Source of the DNA: Betaproteobacteria bacterium
Lineage (GTDB): Bacteria > Pseudomonadota > Gammaproteobacteria > Burkholderiales > Rhodocyclaceae
Assembly (NCBI GenBank): GCA_016194935.1
Contig: JACQAO010000028.1
Coordinates: 1-64,000 of the forward strand
Length of the DNA stretch: 64,000 bases
Direction: 5' to 3'
The first letter of the stretch is position 1; every line of letters begins with the position of its first letter. This document shows, piece by piece, positions 37,342-46,163 of this stretch. The translations under genes and the position numbers were made by a program. A model generated the notes under the pieces. That model was not told where the DNA came from. It ran no database searches and saw nothing but the letters and a program-made list of their open reading frames with translations.

Positions 37342-38333
37342 GGCTCACTACAACTTCGCTGGTTCTGCTGTTGGCGCTGCTGATGCTGGCCGTCTTTCCC
37401 TTTGTCGGCGAAAAATACTACGTCCAACTGATTTCGAAAGTGATGATCATGGCGATATTCGCCATGAGCCTCGACCTGCTGGTCGGTTACACCGGGCTGG
37501 TGAATCTGGGCCACGCAGCATTTTTTGGCCTGGCGGGTTATGTACTGGCAAAAGTTTCGCCGCAGTACGAGGCAGCCAACCTGTGGACGACGTTGCCGCT
37601 GGCGCTGGCTGTCTGTGCGGCTTTCGCGCTGCTCACCGGCCTGCTGGTGTTGCGCACCAGCGGCGTGTATTTCATCATGGTGACGCTGGCCTTCGCCCAG
37701 ATGCTGTTTTTCCTGTTCCACGACACGCCTTTCGGCGGCGGCTCGGACGGTATCTACATCTACGCCAAGCCGGAGATCAAACTGGACTGGCTGGGCATGA
37801 CGGGGAACCCAATCAATCTGGAAAACTTCAAGGTCTTCTACGAATTCGCGCTGGTCCTGATGGCCGCTGTGTACCTGTTCTTGCGGCGCGTTCTCGATTC
37901 CAACTTCGGTCGCGTGCTGATCGGCATCAAGACCAACGAACAGCGCATGCGTGCATTAGGTTTCCCCACCTTTCACTACAAGCTGGCGAGCTATATGCTG
38001 TCCGGTACATTGGCAGGGCTGGCCGGTTACCTGGCGGCCATGCAGTTCGGCTTCGTCAGCCCGGAGATTCTCGGCTGGCATCACTCGGGCAGTGTGTTGG
38101 TGATGGTGATTCTCGGCGGTATGGGGTCATTGCATGGGGCGGCGCTGGGGGCTTTCGTCTTCATCCTGTTGCAGGAGGCGCTCTCCAACCAGGCCTGGTT
38201 CGGCCCCGCCGCCAAGCACTGGCAACTGGCGATGGGGCTATGCATCATCGCCGTGGCGCTGCTGCTGCCGCGTGGTCTGGTGGGACTGGCGGGAGTTTTT
38301 TCGCGCAAAACTCGGAACGATGAAGATGCGTGA
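37338..38333 (+). CDS. ABC transporter permease, LivM type
   Basis: A 331-residue inner-membrane permease. The LivM signature FAMSLDLLVGYTGLVNLGHAAFFGLAGY lies in the first 60 residues and the GSLHGAALGAFVF motif near the end. I start it at the ATG overlapping the preceding stop (ATGA). A longer in-frame reading would run far into the LivH-type gene. It overlaps the first ATPase gene by 14 bases. Confidence 0.9.
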   Translation: MRLTTTSLVLLLALLMLAVFPFVGEKYYVQLISKVMIMAIFAMSLDLLVGYTGLVNLGHAAFFGLAGYVLAKVSPQYEAANLWTTLPLALAVCAAFALLTGLLVLRTSGVYFIMVTLAFAQMLFFLFHDTPFGGGSDGIYIYAKPEIKLDWLGMTGNPINLENFKVFYEFALVLMAAVYLFLRRVLDSNFGRVLIGIKTNEQRMRALGFPTFHYKLASYMLSGTLAGLAGYLAAMQFGFVSPEILGWHHSGSVLVMVILGGMGSLHGAALGAFVFILLQEALSNQAWFGPAAKHWQLAMGLCIIAVALLLPRGLVGLAGVFSRKTRNDEDA

Positions 38334-39105
38334 GGCTGTGCTGCGTGCCGAAAACCTCTGCAAGCGTTTCGGCGGCCTGGCCGCCGTGAATGGCGTTTCG
38401 CTGGAACTGCACATCGGCCAGGTGCATGCGCTGATCGGCCCCAACGGCGCCGGCAAGTCGACCCTCACCAACCTGCTCTCGGGCGATCTGCCGCCGACCT
38501 CGGGGGGTATTCATTACCTCGATGCCGATCAAGTCGGACACGATCTGGCCGGCATGCACCCTGACCGCAACTCGCGTTTTGGCATCGGTCGCAGCTACCA
38601 GAAAACCAATGTCTTCCTGCCGTTTTCCGTCTTCGAGAATTGCCGTCTGGCCGCCCAGTCGCGCCAGCCGCGCGCCTGGCGGATTTTTCGCAGCGCTGAC
38701 CACTATGCCGATGTTAATGTGATGGCAGAACGTGCCTTGGCCGCCGTGGGCCTCGCCGGGCGGCGCGACCTGTTGGCTGCGGCGCTCTCGCACGGTGAAC
38801 AACGCCAACTGGAAATCGCCATGTGTCTGGCGACGCAGCCGCGCGTGTTGCTGCTGGACGAGCCGCTGGCCGGGATGGGCCAACAGGAATCGCAGACCAT
38901 CATCGCACTGATCCGCCGGCTTGCGCCGGATCACGCCATCCTGCTGATCGAACACGATATGGATGCGGTGTTTGCCGTCGCCCAGCGCCTGACGGTGATG
39001 GTGAACGGCGAGGTGATCGCATCCGGCGAACCAGCGGAAGTACGCGCCAATCCGTTGGTGCAGCAGGCTTACCTGGGCGATGAACATGGAGGCCGGCATG
39101 GCTGA
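38320..39105 (+). CDS. ABC transporter ATP-binding protein, LivG type
   Basis: A 261-residue ATPase. Walker A GPNGAGKST is at 40-48, the signature reads LSHGEQRQLEIAM, Walker B is LLLDEPLAGM and the switch His is in LIEHDMD. The chosen ATG overlaps the end of the LivM-type gene; a second ATG two codons later is also possible. It energises transport with the LivF-type partner. Confidence 0.9.
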   Translation: MKMREAVLRAENLCKRFGGLAAVNGVSLELHIGQVHALIGPNGAGKSTLTNLLSGDLPPTSGGIHYLDADQVGHDLAGMHPDRNSRFGIGRSYQKTNVFLPFSVFENCRLAAQSRQPRAWRIFRSADHYADVNVMAERALAAVGLAGRRDLLAAALSHGEQRQLEIAMCLATQPRVLLLDEPLAGMGQQESQTIIALIRRLAPDHAILLIEHDMDAVFAVAQRLTVMVNGEVIASGEPAEVRANPLVQQAYLGDEHGGRHG

Positions 39106-39805
39106 GCCGCTGCTGCAAGCCACGGGCCTCCACACTTACTACGGCGCCAGCCATATCCTGCACGGCGTGGATTTCCGCATCGGCAGCGGCGAGGCCATCG
39201 GCCTGATGGGCCGCAACGGCATGGGCAAAACCACCCTGATTCGCTCCCTGCTGGGCCATGTGCAGCCGCGCCGTGGCGCAGTGCGCTGGCGTGGCGCGGA
39301 CATCACCCAGGCCGCAGCGCACCGCATTGCGCGGTTGGGGGTAGCGTATGTGCCGGAAGGGCGCGGAATTTTTCCCAACCTCACTGTCAAGGAAAACCTG
39401 ATTATGGCGGCGCGGGCCGGGCTGGACGGACGCTGCGAGTGGACACTGGAACGCATTCTGCAAACCTTCCCGCGTCTGGCCGAACGCCTCAGCCACGGCG
39501 GTGGTCAGCTTTCCGGCGGCGAGCAGCAGATGCTCACCATTGGTCGCGCACTGATGACCAACCCGGAGTTGCTGATTCTTGACGAAGCCACCGAGGGACT
39601 CGCACCGCTGATCGCCCGCGACATCTGGCAAATCATTCGCAGCATCCGCGGCTGCGGCATCGCCACCGTGATCGTCGACAAGAATTACGGCGCGCTGCTG
39701 GAATTGGTGGATCGTTGCGTGGTGATGGTCAAGGGGCGCGTGGTGTTCGACGATGACGCCGCGCGGCTGTCGGATGAGATTGTGCAAAAGTATCTGGGCG
39801 TGTGA
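39098..39805 (+). CDS. ABC transporter ATP-binding protein, LivF type
   Basis: A 235-residue ATPase. Walker A GRNGMGKTT is at 38-46, the signature is LSGGEQQM and Walker B is LLILDEAT. The switch position reads IVDKN instead of the usual VEQN-like sequence, a minor change. The ATG at 39098, with GGAGG five bases before it, is preferred over ATGs at 39080 and 39086. It overlaps the LivG-type gene by eight bases. Confidence 0.9.
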   Translation: MAEPLLQATGLHTYYGASHILHGVDFRIGSGEAIGLMGRNGMGKTTLIRSLLGHVQPRRGAVRWRGADITQAAAHRIARLGVAYVPEGRGIFPNLTVKENLIMAARAGLDGRCEWTLERILQTFPRLAERLSHGGGQLSGGEQQMLTIGRALMTNPELLILDEATEGLAPLIARDIWQIIRSIRGCGIATVIVDKNYGALLELVDRCVVMVKGRVVFDDDAARLSDEIVQKYLGV

Positions 39806-40575
39806 TGACCGCCTTTGTCCAAGCTGCCGGTCACCGGCTCGAATATCAAATCCATCCGGCGCAACAAGCGAACCGTCCAACGCTGGTGTTCCTGCACGAG
39901 GGACTCGGCAGCGTGGCGATGTGGCGCGATTTTCCGGCGCGCGTCGCGCAGGCCAGCGGCTGCCGCACGCTGGCGTATTCGCGCTACGGCTACGGCCAGT
40001 CGGACATGCTTGCCGCTCCCCACGGTATCGACTATATGCATCTGGAGGCGCAACAGGCGCTACCCGAACTGCTGGCGGCGCTGGAGATCGAAAACCCGTT
40101 GCTGATCGGCCACAGCGACGGCGCATCCATTGCGCTGATCCATGCAGGCAGCGGATACCCGGTGTCAGGCGTGATCGTGATAGCGCCGCATTGCTTCGTC
40201 GAGGACATCTCCATCCGCAGTATCGTAGCCGCCAGGGTTGCGGTTGAAAATACCGATCTGCTGCAAAAACTGGCCCGCTATCATCAGGACGCGGCAAAGA
40301 CTTTCCGGGGCTGGAACGATATCTGGCTGCATCCGGATTTCTGCGCCTGGAACATCGAGGCGTATTTACCGAAAATCCGCTGCCCGATACTCGTCATCCA
40401 GGGTGAAGATGACGAGTACGGCACGCTGGCCCAGCTCGATGCGATCAGCGCGCAGGCGGTCAATTCCCCCTCGGTGAACATCCTCAAACTCACCGGCTGC
40501 CGTCATTCCGCGCACAAGGATCAGCCGCAAGCGGTAATCCGCGCCATGGTCGATTTCATTGCGACGCTGGCATGA
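39805..40575 (+). CDS. Alpha/beta hydrolase of the transporter cluster
   Basis: A 256-residue alpha/beta-hydrolase. The nucleophile Ser is in GHSDGAS, the acid is in GEDDEYGT and the His is in CRHSAHKDQP. The oxyanion region is FLHEGLGS. Its ATG overlaps the stop of the LivF-type gene (TGATGA), so it is coupled to the transporter. Similar hydrolases accompany box-pathway clusters in Azoarcus-like bacteria and may clear thioester or lactone by-products; the true substrate is unknown. Its last 20 bases overlap the convergent nitrite-transporter gene. Confidence 0.85.
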   Translation: MTAFVQAAGHRLEYQIHPAQQANRPTLVFLHEGLGSVAMWRDFPARVAQASGCRTLAYSRYGYGQSDMLAAPHGIDYMHLEAQQALPELLAALEIENPLLIGHSDGASIALIHAGSGYPVSGVIVIAPHCFVEDISIRSIVAARVAVENTDLLQKLARYHQDAAKTFRGWNDIWLHPDFCAWNIEAYLPKIRCPILVIQGEDDEYGTLAQLDAISAQAVNSPSVNILKLTGCRHSAHKDQPQAVIRAMVDFIATLA

Positions 40576-41365
40576 ACTCCACTGTGTTCGGCTGACGGGC
40601 GATTGCGGATTTTGAGGCAAACCAGTAAGCGCCAGCCATGCACAGGGCGCCGCCGATGGTATTGCCCAGCGTCACCCACGCCAGGTTGTAAGCCATGCCG
40701 GCCAGCGACACGGTTTCGTTGTGCTCGGCCAGCAGTGCGATGGTGAACAGGGCCATATTGGCGACGCTGTGTTCATAGCCGCTGGCAATGAAGGCGAACA
40801 GGCACCAGAAGATCATCACCAGCTTGGCGGTGTCGCTCCTGGTGCGGCTGGACATCCATATGGCGAGGCACACCAGCCAGTTGCAGAGAATGGCGCGGGC
40901 CACCAGTTCGCCGGCGGGCGCATTCATTTTCGCCGCCGCGATTTTTTGCAGCAGCGGCGCGCCTTCGCTCAGCAGCGCGCCGCCGCCGCCCGCCACGAAT
41001 AATACCGCCAGCCCGATGCCGCCCAGCAGGTTGCCGCCCCAGCTCAACAGCCACACTTTGCCGAGATCGGCGAAATTGATGCGTTTGCGCAGCCAGCCGA
41101 GCGGCATGATCATGGCAAGGCCGGTATACAGTTCCGAGCCGGCAAACACCACCAGGGTCAGGGCGATGCCGAACGAGACGCCCATGATCAGGCGCTGATA
41201 GGCGGGATCAGCCTTGGCGCCGACGCTGAAAATCAGGATGATGCCCATCCCCACATAGACTCCGGCCATCATTGCCGCGACGATAAAACCTGACACGGAT
41301 GCGCGCACCGCAGCGGCTTTCTTGACTGCCAGGTCGGCAAAGTGATCTATGCTATCCAGATACAT
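40556..41365 (-). CDS. nirC: Formate/nitrite transporter family protein, NirC-like
   Basis: A 269-residue FNT channel with six hydrophobic segments. The family motifs FAGSELYTG and SGYEHSVANMALF are present. GAGAGGA precedes the ATG. It lies 41 bases after nirD on the same strand, so it is most likely the nitrite importer for NirBD. Formate cannot be excluded by sequence alone. Confidence 0.88.
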   Translation of the reverse strand: MYLDSIDHFADLAVKKAAAVRASVSGFIVAAMMAGVYVGMGIILIFSVGAKADPAYQRLIMGVSFGIALTLVVFAGSELYTGLAMIMPLGWLRKRINFADLGKVWLLSWGGNLLGGIGLAVLFVAGGGGALLSEGAPLLQKIAAAKMNAPAGELVARAILCNWLVCLAIWMSSRTRSDTAKLVMIFWCLFAFIASGYEHSVANMALFTIALLAEHNETVSLAGMAYNLAWVTLGNTIGGALCMAGAYWFASKSAIARQPNTVEFMPASQ

Positions 41366-41406
41366 GATGTCCTCTCTTAGGAATTATTGATGGCAAGCTT
41401 TGCGCT

Positions 41407-41730
41407 TCAGAGTTGCAGGAAAACCACGCCCGATTCGATCTTCACCGGATAACGCCGCGCGCAGCCCTGGTCGGGCGCCACCGCCTCGCCGGTATCCAGA
41501 TGGAGTTTCCAGTTGTGCAGCGGGCAGGTGACCTGCTTGCCGTGCACGATGCCTTGCGACAGCGGCCCGCCTTTGTGCGGACATTTGTCGCGCAACGCGA
41601 ACACTTCTCCCTGGGTGCGGAAGATGGCGATGTCGATTCCCCCCTCAGCCTCATCCATGTGTTTGACGACCCGCGAACCCAGGCGCGGGATGTCTTCGAG
41701 GTTGCAAACTTTTTTCCAGTCATTGTTCAT
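41407..41730 (-). CDS. nirD: Nitrite reductase (NADH) small subunit NirD
   Basis: A 107-residue Rieske-fold protein accompanying NirB. CPHKGGPLS and CPLHNW supply a complete Cys-x-His and Cys-x-x-His set, so it may hold a [2Fe-2S] cluster; enterobacterial NirD lacks these ligands. It starts nine bases after nirB. The pair reduces nitrite to ammonium in the cytoplasm, normally for assimilation or nitrite detoxification. Confidence 0.93.
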   Translation of the reverse strand: MNNDWKKVCNLEDIPRLGSRVVKHMDEAEGGIDIAIFRTQGEVFALRDKCPHKGGPLSQGIVHGKQVTCPLHNWKLHLDTGEAVAPDQGCARRYPVKIESGVVFLQL

Positions 41731-41739
41731 GGTGTTTCT

Positions 41740-44181
41740 CTACGCTTCCAGTTTTTGATATTCGTGCTTTTGCACTCCGGCGACACGATCGGCCCACGGG
41801 TCTTTGGCGCCCTTGAGTGAGTCGAGCAAGCGTGCATAGAGCGCCTTGCGCTGCTGCGTGTCTTCGACGATGCACTGCTTGATGTAGTCCATGCCGACCC
41901 GCTCGACGTAGTGACAGGTACGATCCAGGTAGTGTCCTTCCTCGCGGTAAAGTTGCAGGAAAGCGCCGGCATATTCCATCACCTCGTCGTCGTCGTGAAC
42001 CTTGCACAGGAACTGGGCAACCTCGGTCTTGATGCCGCCGTTGCCCGCCACGTACAGTTCGTAACCGGAATCGACGCCGATCACGCCGACATCCTTGATG
42101 CCTGCCTCAGAGCAGTTGCGCGGGCAGCCGGAGACGGCGAGTTTTACCTTGTGCGGGGCGTACATGTTGAACAGCATTTTCTCCAGCTTGACGCCCATAT
42201 CCATCGCCAGCTTGGTGCCGAAGCGGCAGTGTTCAGAGCCGACACAGGTCTTCACGGTGCGGATCGACTTGCCATAGGCGTGGCCGGAAACCAGCCCGGC
42301 CTGGTTCAAGTCGGCCCAGATTTTCGGCAGGTCTTCCTTCTTCACGCCGAGCAGGTCGATGCGCTGACCGCCGGTGACTTTGAGGGTCTGGATCTGATAT
42401 TTCTCGGCGGCATCGGCAATGGCGCGCAGTTCGTTGGGCGTCGTCAAGCCGCCCCACATGCGCGGCACCACCGAAAAACTGCCGTCCTTCTGGATGTTGG
42501 CGTGCACCCGTTCGTTGACGAAGCGCGACTGCGGATCGTCCTTGGCGACATGCGGCCAGGTCGAAATCAGGTAGTAGTTGAGTGCCGGGCGGCACTTGTC
42601 GCAGCCATTCGGGGTTTTCCATTCGAGGAAAGCCATCACCTCGGGAATCGAGATCAGCCGGTGTTCGCGGATGGCTTTGCGCACTTCGTCGTGGCTGTGG
42701 TCGATGCAGCCGCACATGGGTTTTTTGACCGAAGCTGCCGGGGTGTAAGCGCCGCCGATGGTCGAGGAAAGAATTTGTTCGCACAGGCCGGTGCAGGAGC
42801 CGCAGGAGGATGAGGCCTTGGTGTATTTCTTGATGTCATCGAGGGTGAACAGGCCTTTTTCCTTGATCGCCTTGACGATAGTGCCTTTGCTCACGCCATT
42901 GCAGCCACATACTTCGGCGCTGTCCGCCATCAGCGCCGCCTTGTTTTGTCCCTGGTGTCCCGCTCCGGTGGACAAAGCGCTTTGACCGAACAGCAGATGA
43001 TCGCGGATTTCGTGTACATCCTTGCCGTCGCGCAGCATCTGCAAATACCAGGAGCCGTCCGCAGTATCGCCGAACAGCACGCCGCCGACCAGCCGGTTGT
43101 CCTTGACCACCAACTTCTTGTATATCCCGCCGGCTGCATCGTTGAGCATGATCTCTTCGGTACCCTCGCCGCCCATAAAGTTGCCGGCGGAGAACAGGTC
43201 GATGCCGGTGACCTTGAGCTTGGTCGAGCTTACCGAACCGGTATACCGGCCAATGCCGTAATTGCCGAGATGGTTGGCGCACACCTTGGCCTGCTCGAAC
43301 AGCGGCGCGACCAGGCCATAGACGGTGCCGCGATGATTGACGCATTCGCCCACCGCGTAGATTTTTGGATCATAGGTCTGCATGGTGTCGCTCACTACCA
43401 CGCCGCGATTGCAATAGATGCCGGCAGCTTCGGCCAGTGCAGTGTTCGGACGGATGCCAACGGCCATCACCACCAGCTCGGCGGGGATCTGCATGCCGTC
43501 CTTGAAGCGCACGGCGGCAACGCGGCCCGATTCGCCGGCAATCAGCGCCTCGGTGTGCTTTTCCAGCAGGAATTTCAGGCCGCGATCTTCCAGGGATTTT
43601 CGCAGCATGGCGCCGGCGGTCTGGTCCAACTGGCGCTCCAGCAGCCATGACTCGATGTGTACCACGGTCACATCCATGCCGCGCAGTTTCAAGCCATTGG
43701 CGGCTTCCAGGCCGAGCAGGCCGCCGCCGATCACCACTGCGTGGTGGTGATGTTTGGCCGCCTCGATCATGTCATCGGTGTCCTTGATGTCGCGGTAGGC
43801 GATCACGCCCGGCAGATCATTGCCCGGCACCGGCAGCATGAAAGGATAGGAGCCGGTCGCCAGCAACATACGGTCGTAAGGTTCGACGGTGCCGTCGTCG
43901 GCGATCACCTGGCGCTTGATGCGGTCGATCTTCTCCACTTTTTTGCCGAGATGCAGCTTGATGCCGTTGTCCCGGTACCAGGCCAGGTCGTTGAGGACGA
44001 TTTCCTGCACCGTCATTTCGCCGGCCAGCACCGGCGAAAGCAGAATGCGGTTGTAATTAGGATGCGGCTCGGCGCCGAATACCGTGATCTCATACTGGTC
44101 AGGGGCAATTTTCAGCAACTCCTCAATCGTGCGTATGCCTGCCATGCCATTGCCGACCATCACCAGTTTCTGTTTGCCCAT
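41740..44181 (-). CDS. nirB: Nitrite reductase (NADH) large subunit NirB
   Basis: An 813-residue siroheme enzyme. The N-terminal FAD/NAD domain starts VMVGNGMAGIRTIEEL. A mid BFD-like [2Fe-2S] region carries CGCNGVSKGTI and SSSCGSC, and the C-terminal sulfite/nitrite reductase domain has CVGSEHCRFG and SGCPRNCSEAG for the 4Fe-4S-siroheme centre. The ATG at 44181, after AGGAAAG, gives the usual length; an ATG 20 codons upstream is less likely. It leads the nirB-nirD-nirC set. Confidence 0.95.
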   Translation of the reverse strand: MGKQKLVMVGNGMAGIRTIEELLKIAPDQYEITVFGAEPHPNYNRILLSPVLAGEMTVQEIVLNDLAWYRDNGIKLHLGKKVEKIDRIKRQVIADDGTVEPYDRMLLATGSYPFMLPVPGNDLPGVIAYRDIKDTDDMIEAAKHHHHAVVIGGGLLGLEAANGLKLRGMDVTVVHIESWLLERQLDQTAGAMLRKSLEDRGLKFLLEKHTEALIAGESGRVAAVRFKDGMQIPAELVVMAVGIRPNTALAEAAGIYCNRGVVVSDTMQTYDPKIYAVGECVNHRGTVYGLVAPLFEQAKVCANHLGNYGIGRYTGSVSSTKLKVTGIDLFSAGNFMGGEGTEEIMLNDAAGGIYKKLVVKDNRLVGGVLFGDTADGSWYLQMLRDGKDVHEIRDHLLFGQSALSTGAGHQGQNKAALMADSAEVCGCNGVSKGTIVKAIKEKGLFTLDDIKKYTKASSSCGSCTGLCEQILSSTIGGAYTPAASVKKPMCGCIDHSHDEVRKAIREHRLISIPEVMAFLEWKTPNGCDKCRPALNYYLISTWPHVAKDDPQSRFVNERVHANIQKDGSFSVVPRMWGGLTTPNELRAIADAAEKYQIQTLKVTGGQRIDLLGVKKEDLPKIWADLNQAGLVSGHAYGKSIRTVKTCVGSEHCRFGTKLAMDMGVKLEKMLFNMYAPHKVKLAVSGCPRNCSEAGIKDVGVIGVDSGYELYVAGNGGIKTEVAQFLCKVHDDDEVMEYAGAFLQLYREEGHYLDRTCHYVERVGMDYIKQCIVEDTQQRKALYARLLDSLKGAKDPWADRVAGVQKHEYQKLEA

Positions 44182-44512
44182 GCTTGGCTTTCCTGAATGC
44201 ACTAGATGGACGCAATACAGCAATCGCTGTGCCAGAAACATGTGCGTTGTTTTCTATGGAATTTTTCTGTACCAATGAGCGCAACAGCATCGTGCATTGC
44301 ACCATATCAGGGCGATCAACACCTAATTAGTGCATTCAATGGCGTGTCACGCACCGCGCTGTGCAGCATGTTGGCGCTTAGCCTGCGCGGCAAAAACAGC
44401 CTCGCCGCCGCTCATGCTAGACTCATCGCCGGGTCTTGCCGTGCGCAGTCCCGACCCCTAAAAACTATATGCTGAACGGGAATTTTCCCGAGCCATTGAG
44501 AGGAGAACGAAT
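44182..44512. other. Intergenic region upstream of nirB and the DsrE-like gene
   Basis: This 331-base divergent gap has no convincing gene. It holds a perfect 11-base palindrome GTGCATTGCAC (44292-44302) and a GCAC-N6-GTGC element near 44350-44365. TGGCGC..TGC at 44372 has the GG-N10-GC spacing of a sigma-54 promoter but poor matches otherwise. GAGAGGAG lies before the plus-strand start. Confidence 0.5.
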
Positions 44513-45019
44513 ATGAAGGCAAATGCAATTTTCAGATTTGCGTCAGTTTTCTTGCTATTGTCCGGCGCCAGTTGGTGCGTAAGTGCTGAATCTCCGCCCG
44601 CAGACGGTGCAGCGCTGAAAGGCCTGGCGGATGTCAAAGTGATCTACGACGTCACCACCGGCGACGCCAAGAAGCTGCTGTCGCGCCTCGGGCTGGTGGA
44701 GGAAACCCGCGAGTCGATCATCAAGCAAGGCGGCAAGCCGCATTTCATTCTGTCCATCCGGGGTCCGGCCAGCTTGCTGGTGCAGAAAGACGAGAGCCGC
44801 ATCAAGCTGGAGGATCTGGAAGTGGCCGCAAAAATCAAGGAAAAAATCAAGGCGATGAGCAAGGAGCCGGAATACCAGTTGAATCAATGCGCAGTGGCCA
44901 ACCGGTATTTGAAGATCAAGAACGAGGACACCATACCGGAGGTCAAAGTGATCGGGAATAGCTGGATATCCCTGGCGGCCTACCAGAACAAAGGCTACGC
45001 CTACATTCCCATCGACTGA
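44513..45019 (+). CDS. Exported DsrE/DsrF-like protein
   Basis: A 168-residue protein with a signal peptide (about residues 1-25, ending VSA) and a DsrE-like fold (VKVIYDVTTGDAKKLLSRL, HFILSIRGPASLLV). Periplasmic DsrE-like proteins are common beside sulfur or thiol-handling genes, but their function is mostly unknown. One Cys (NQCAV) could be redox active. GAGAGGAG precedes the ATG. It heads a gene set with an unknown exported protein and a TlpA-type thioredoxin, suggesting periplasmic thiol or sulfur chemistry. Confidence 0.75.
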   Translation: MKANAIFRFASVFLLLSGASWCVSAESPPADGAALKGLADVKVIYDVTTGDAKKLLSRLGLVEETRESIIKQGGKPHFILSIRGPASLLVQKDESRIKLEDLEVAAKIKEKIKAMSKEPEYQLNQCAVANRYLKIKNEDTIPEVKVIGNSWISLAAYQNKGYAYIPID

Positions 45020-45032
45020 GCAGGCGCGCAGG

Positions 45033-45623
45033 ATGAGAAAACAATATTTCATGGCGCTGGCGCTGGCCGGGATTGCGATGGCGGCAATTCCGGCCAGCGC
45101 TGCGGATGACCGGGGCAAAACCGAGCATAGCGTACAGCCGCAGACGGGCATCGAATCCTGGCAGTTCACGGACAAGGCTGACGGCGTCGGCGTCCTGTTG
45201 ATGCAGATCAGCCCGGATCAGGCGCGTGCATTTTTTCTTGCCCGCGGTTTTCAGCGCAAGGATGTGGACTATTACGCATCAAGCTGCGTGTTCATGACCC
45301 TGGTGAAGAACCAGTCTGCACAGCCGGTGGAATACCGCCTGGGCGATTGGAGATATACCCGGCGGGACGGGGTTGCCCGGCCACTCAAGCTCAAGGATGA
45401 CTGGCTGAAAGAATGGAAAGCGCGCGGTGTCTCGCAAAGTGCGCGCATCGCTTTCGAATGGTCGCAGCATCCGGTCGAACAAACGCTGGAGCCGGGCGAC
45501 TGGAATCAGGGTATGACGACTTATCTCGTGCCGCACGGAGAACAATTCGATCTCTCCGTGAAATGGAAAACAGGGAGCAACATTCATGCTGGAACAATTC
45601 GGGAGATTCGCTGTGCCAAATAA
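45033..45623 (+). CDS. Exported protein of unknown function
   Basis: A 196-residue protein with a clear signal peptide (FMALALAGIAMAAIPASA). I do not recognise the mature domain. It contains only two Cys (SSCVF and the near-terminal REIRCAK) and many aromatic residues, as in a beta-rich fold. It starts 13 bases after the DsrE-like gene and its end overlaps the TlpA-like gene, so it probably acts with them in the periplasm. Confidence 0.7.
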   Translation: MRKQYFMALALAGIAMAAIPASAADDRGKTEHSVQPQTGIESWQFTDKADGVGVLLMQISPDQARAFFLARGFQRKDVDYYASSCVFMTLVKNQSAQPVEYRLGDWRYTRRDGVARPLKLKDDWLKEWKARGVSQSARIAFEWSQHPVEQTLEPGDWNQGMTTYLVPHGEQFDLSVKWKTGSNIHAGTIREIRCAK

Positions 45624-46155
45624 ACGATGGCGTGCTTTGCTGGCGGGGTTGATCCTGTCGCTGTTCGGGGCGACATCCGCTTATGCCGCTGGCGGGGAGG
45701 TCTTCAGCCCGGTTCCCGGCACGCCGCTGGCGCCGAAGCTCAAGCTGAAGAATATGGATGGAAAGGAAGTGAGTCTTGAAAAGCTGCGGGGCAAGGTAGT
45801 CATCATCAACTTCTGGGCAACCTGGTGCCCGCCCTGCCGGCGTGAAATGCCTTCACTACAGCGGCTTTGGCTGCAACACGGCGGGAAAACCGATCTGCAA
45901 ATCGTGGCGGTGAATATCGGCGAGAACGCAGAAACGGTGCTCGATTTTATGGGGACACTGGACGCTGCGCCGACCTTCACCATCGTATTCGACAAAGACA
46001 GCGCGGCCCTGCGGCAATGGCCGATCAAGGGTCTGCCCACCACCTTCCTGCTCGACAGGAAAGGCCGCATCGTCTATCGGGCCATCGGTGGCCGGGAGTT
46101 CGACAGCCCGGAGAGTATCGCTGTGATCAACAAGCTGCTGGCTGAAGAAAAATAA
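45586..46155 (+). CDS. TlpA-family thiol-disulfide oxidoreductase
   Basis: A 189-residue periplasmic thioredoxin-fold protein. The active site WCPPC lies near residue 83, after a signal sequence or anchor (RALLAGLILSLFGATSAYA), and the cis-Pro region reads GLPTTFLLD. It overlaps the preceding gene by 38 bases. A GTG at 45613 with GGGAG seven bases before it is an alternative start giving a cleaner signal peptide; the ATG at 45586 also has GGGAG, so I kept it. A reductase role on exported thiols or sulfur compounds is likely. Confidence 0.88.
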   Translation: MLEQFGRFAVPNKRWRALLAGLILSLFGATSAYAAGGEVFSPVPGTPLAPKLKLKNMDGKEVSLEKLRGKVVIINFWATWCPPCRREMPSLQRLWLQHGGKTDLQIVAVNIGENAETVLDFMGTLDAAPTFTIVFDKDSAALRQWPIKGLPTTFLLDRKGRIVYRAIGGREFDSPESIAVINKLLAEEK

Positions 46156-46163
46156 TCACCGGC

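Noticed and set aside
44350-44365. Possible NtrC site in the nirB upstream region
   Set aside because: The GCAC and GTGC halves are six bases apart rather than seven and no second site is nearby.
44372-44388. Possible sigma-54 promoter before the DsrE-like gene
   Set aside because: GG-N10-GC spacing is right, but four of the other consensus positions fail and it is about 125 bases from the gene.
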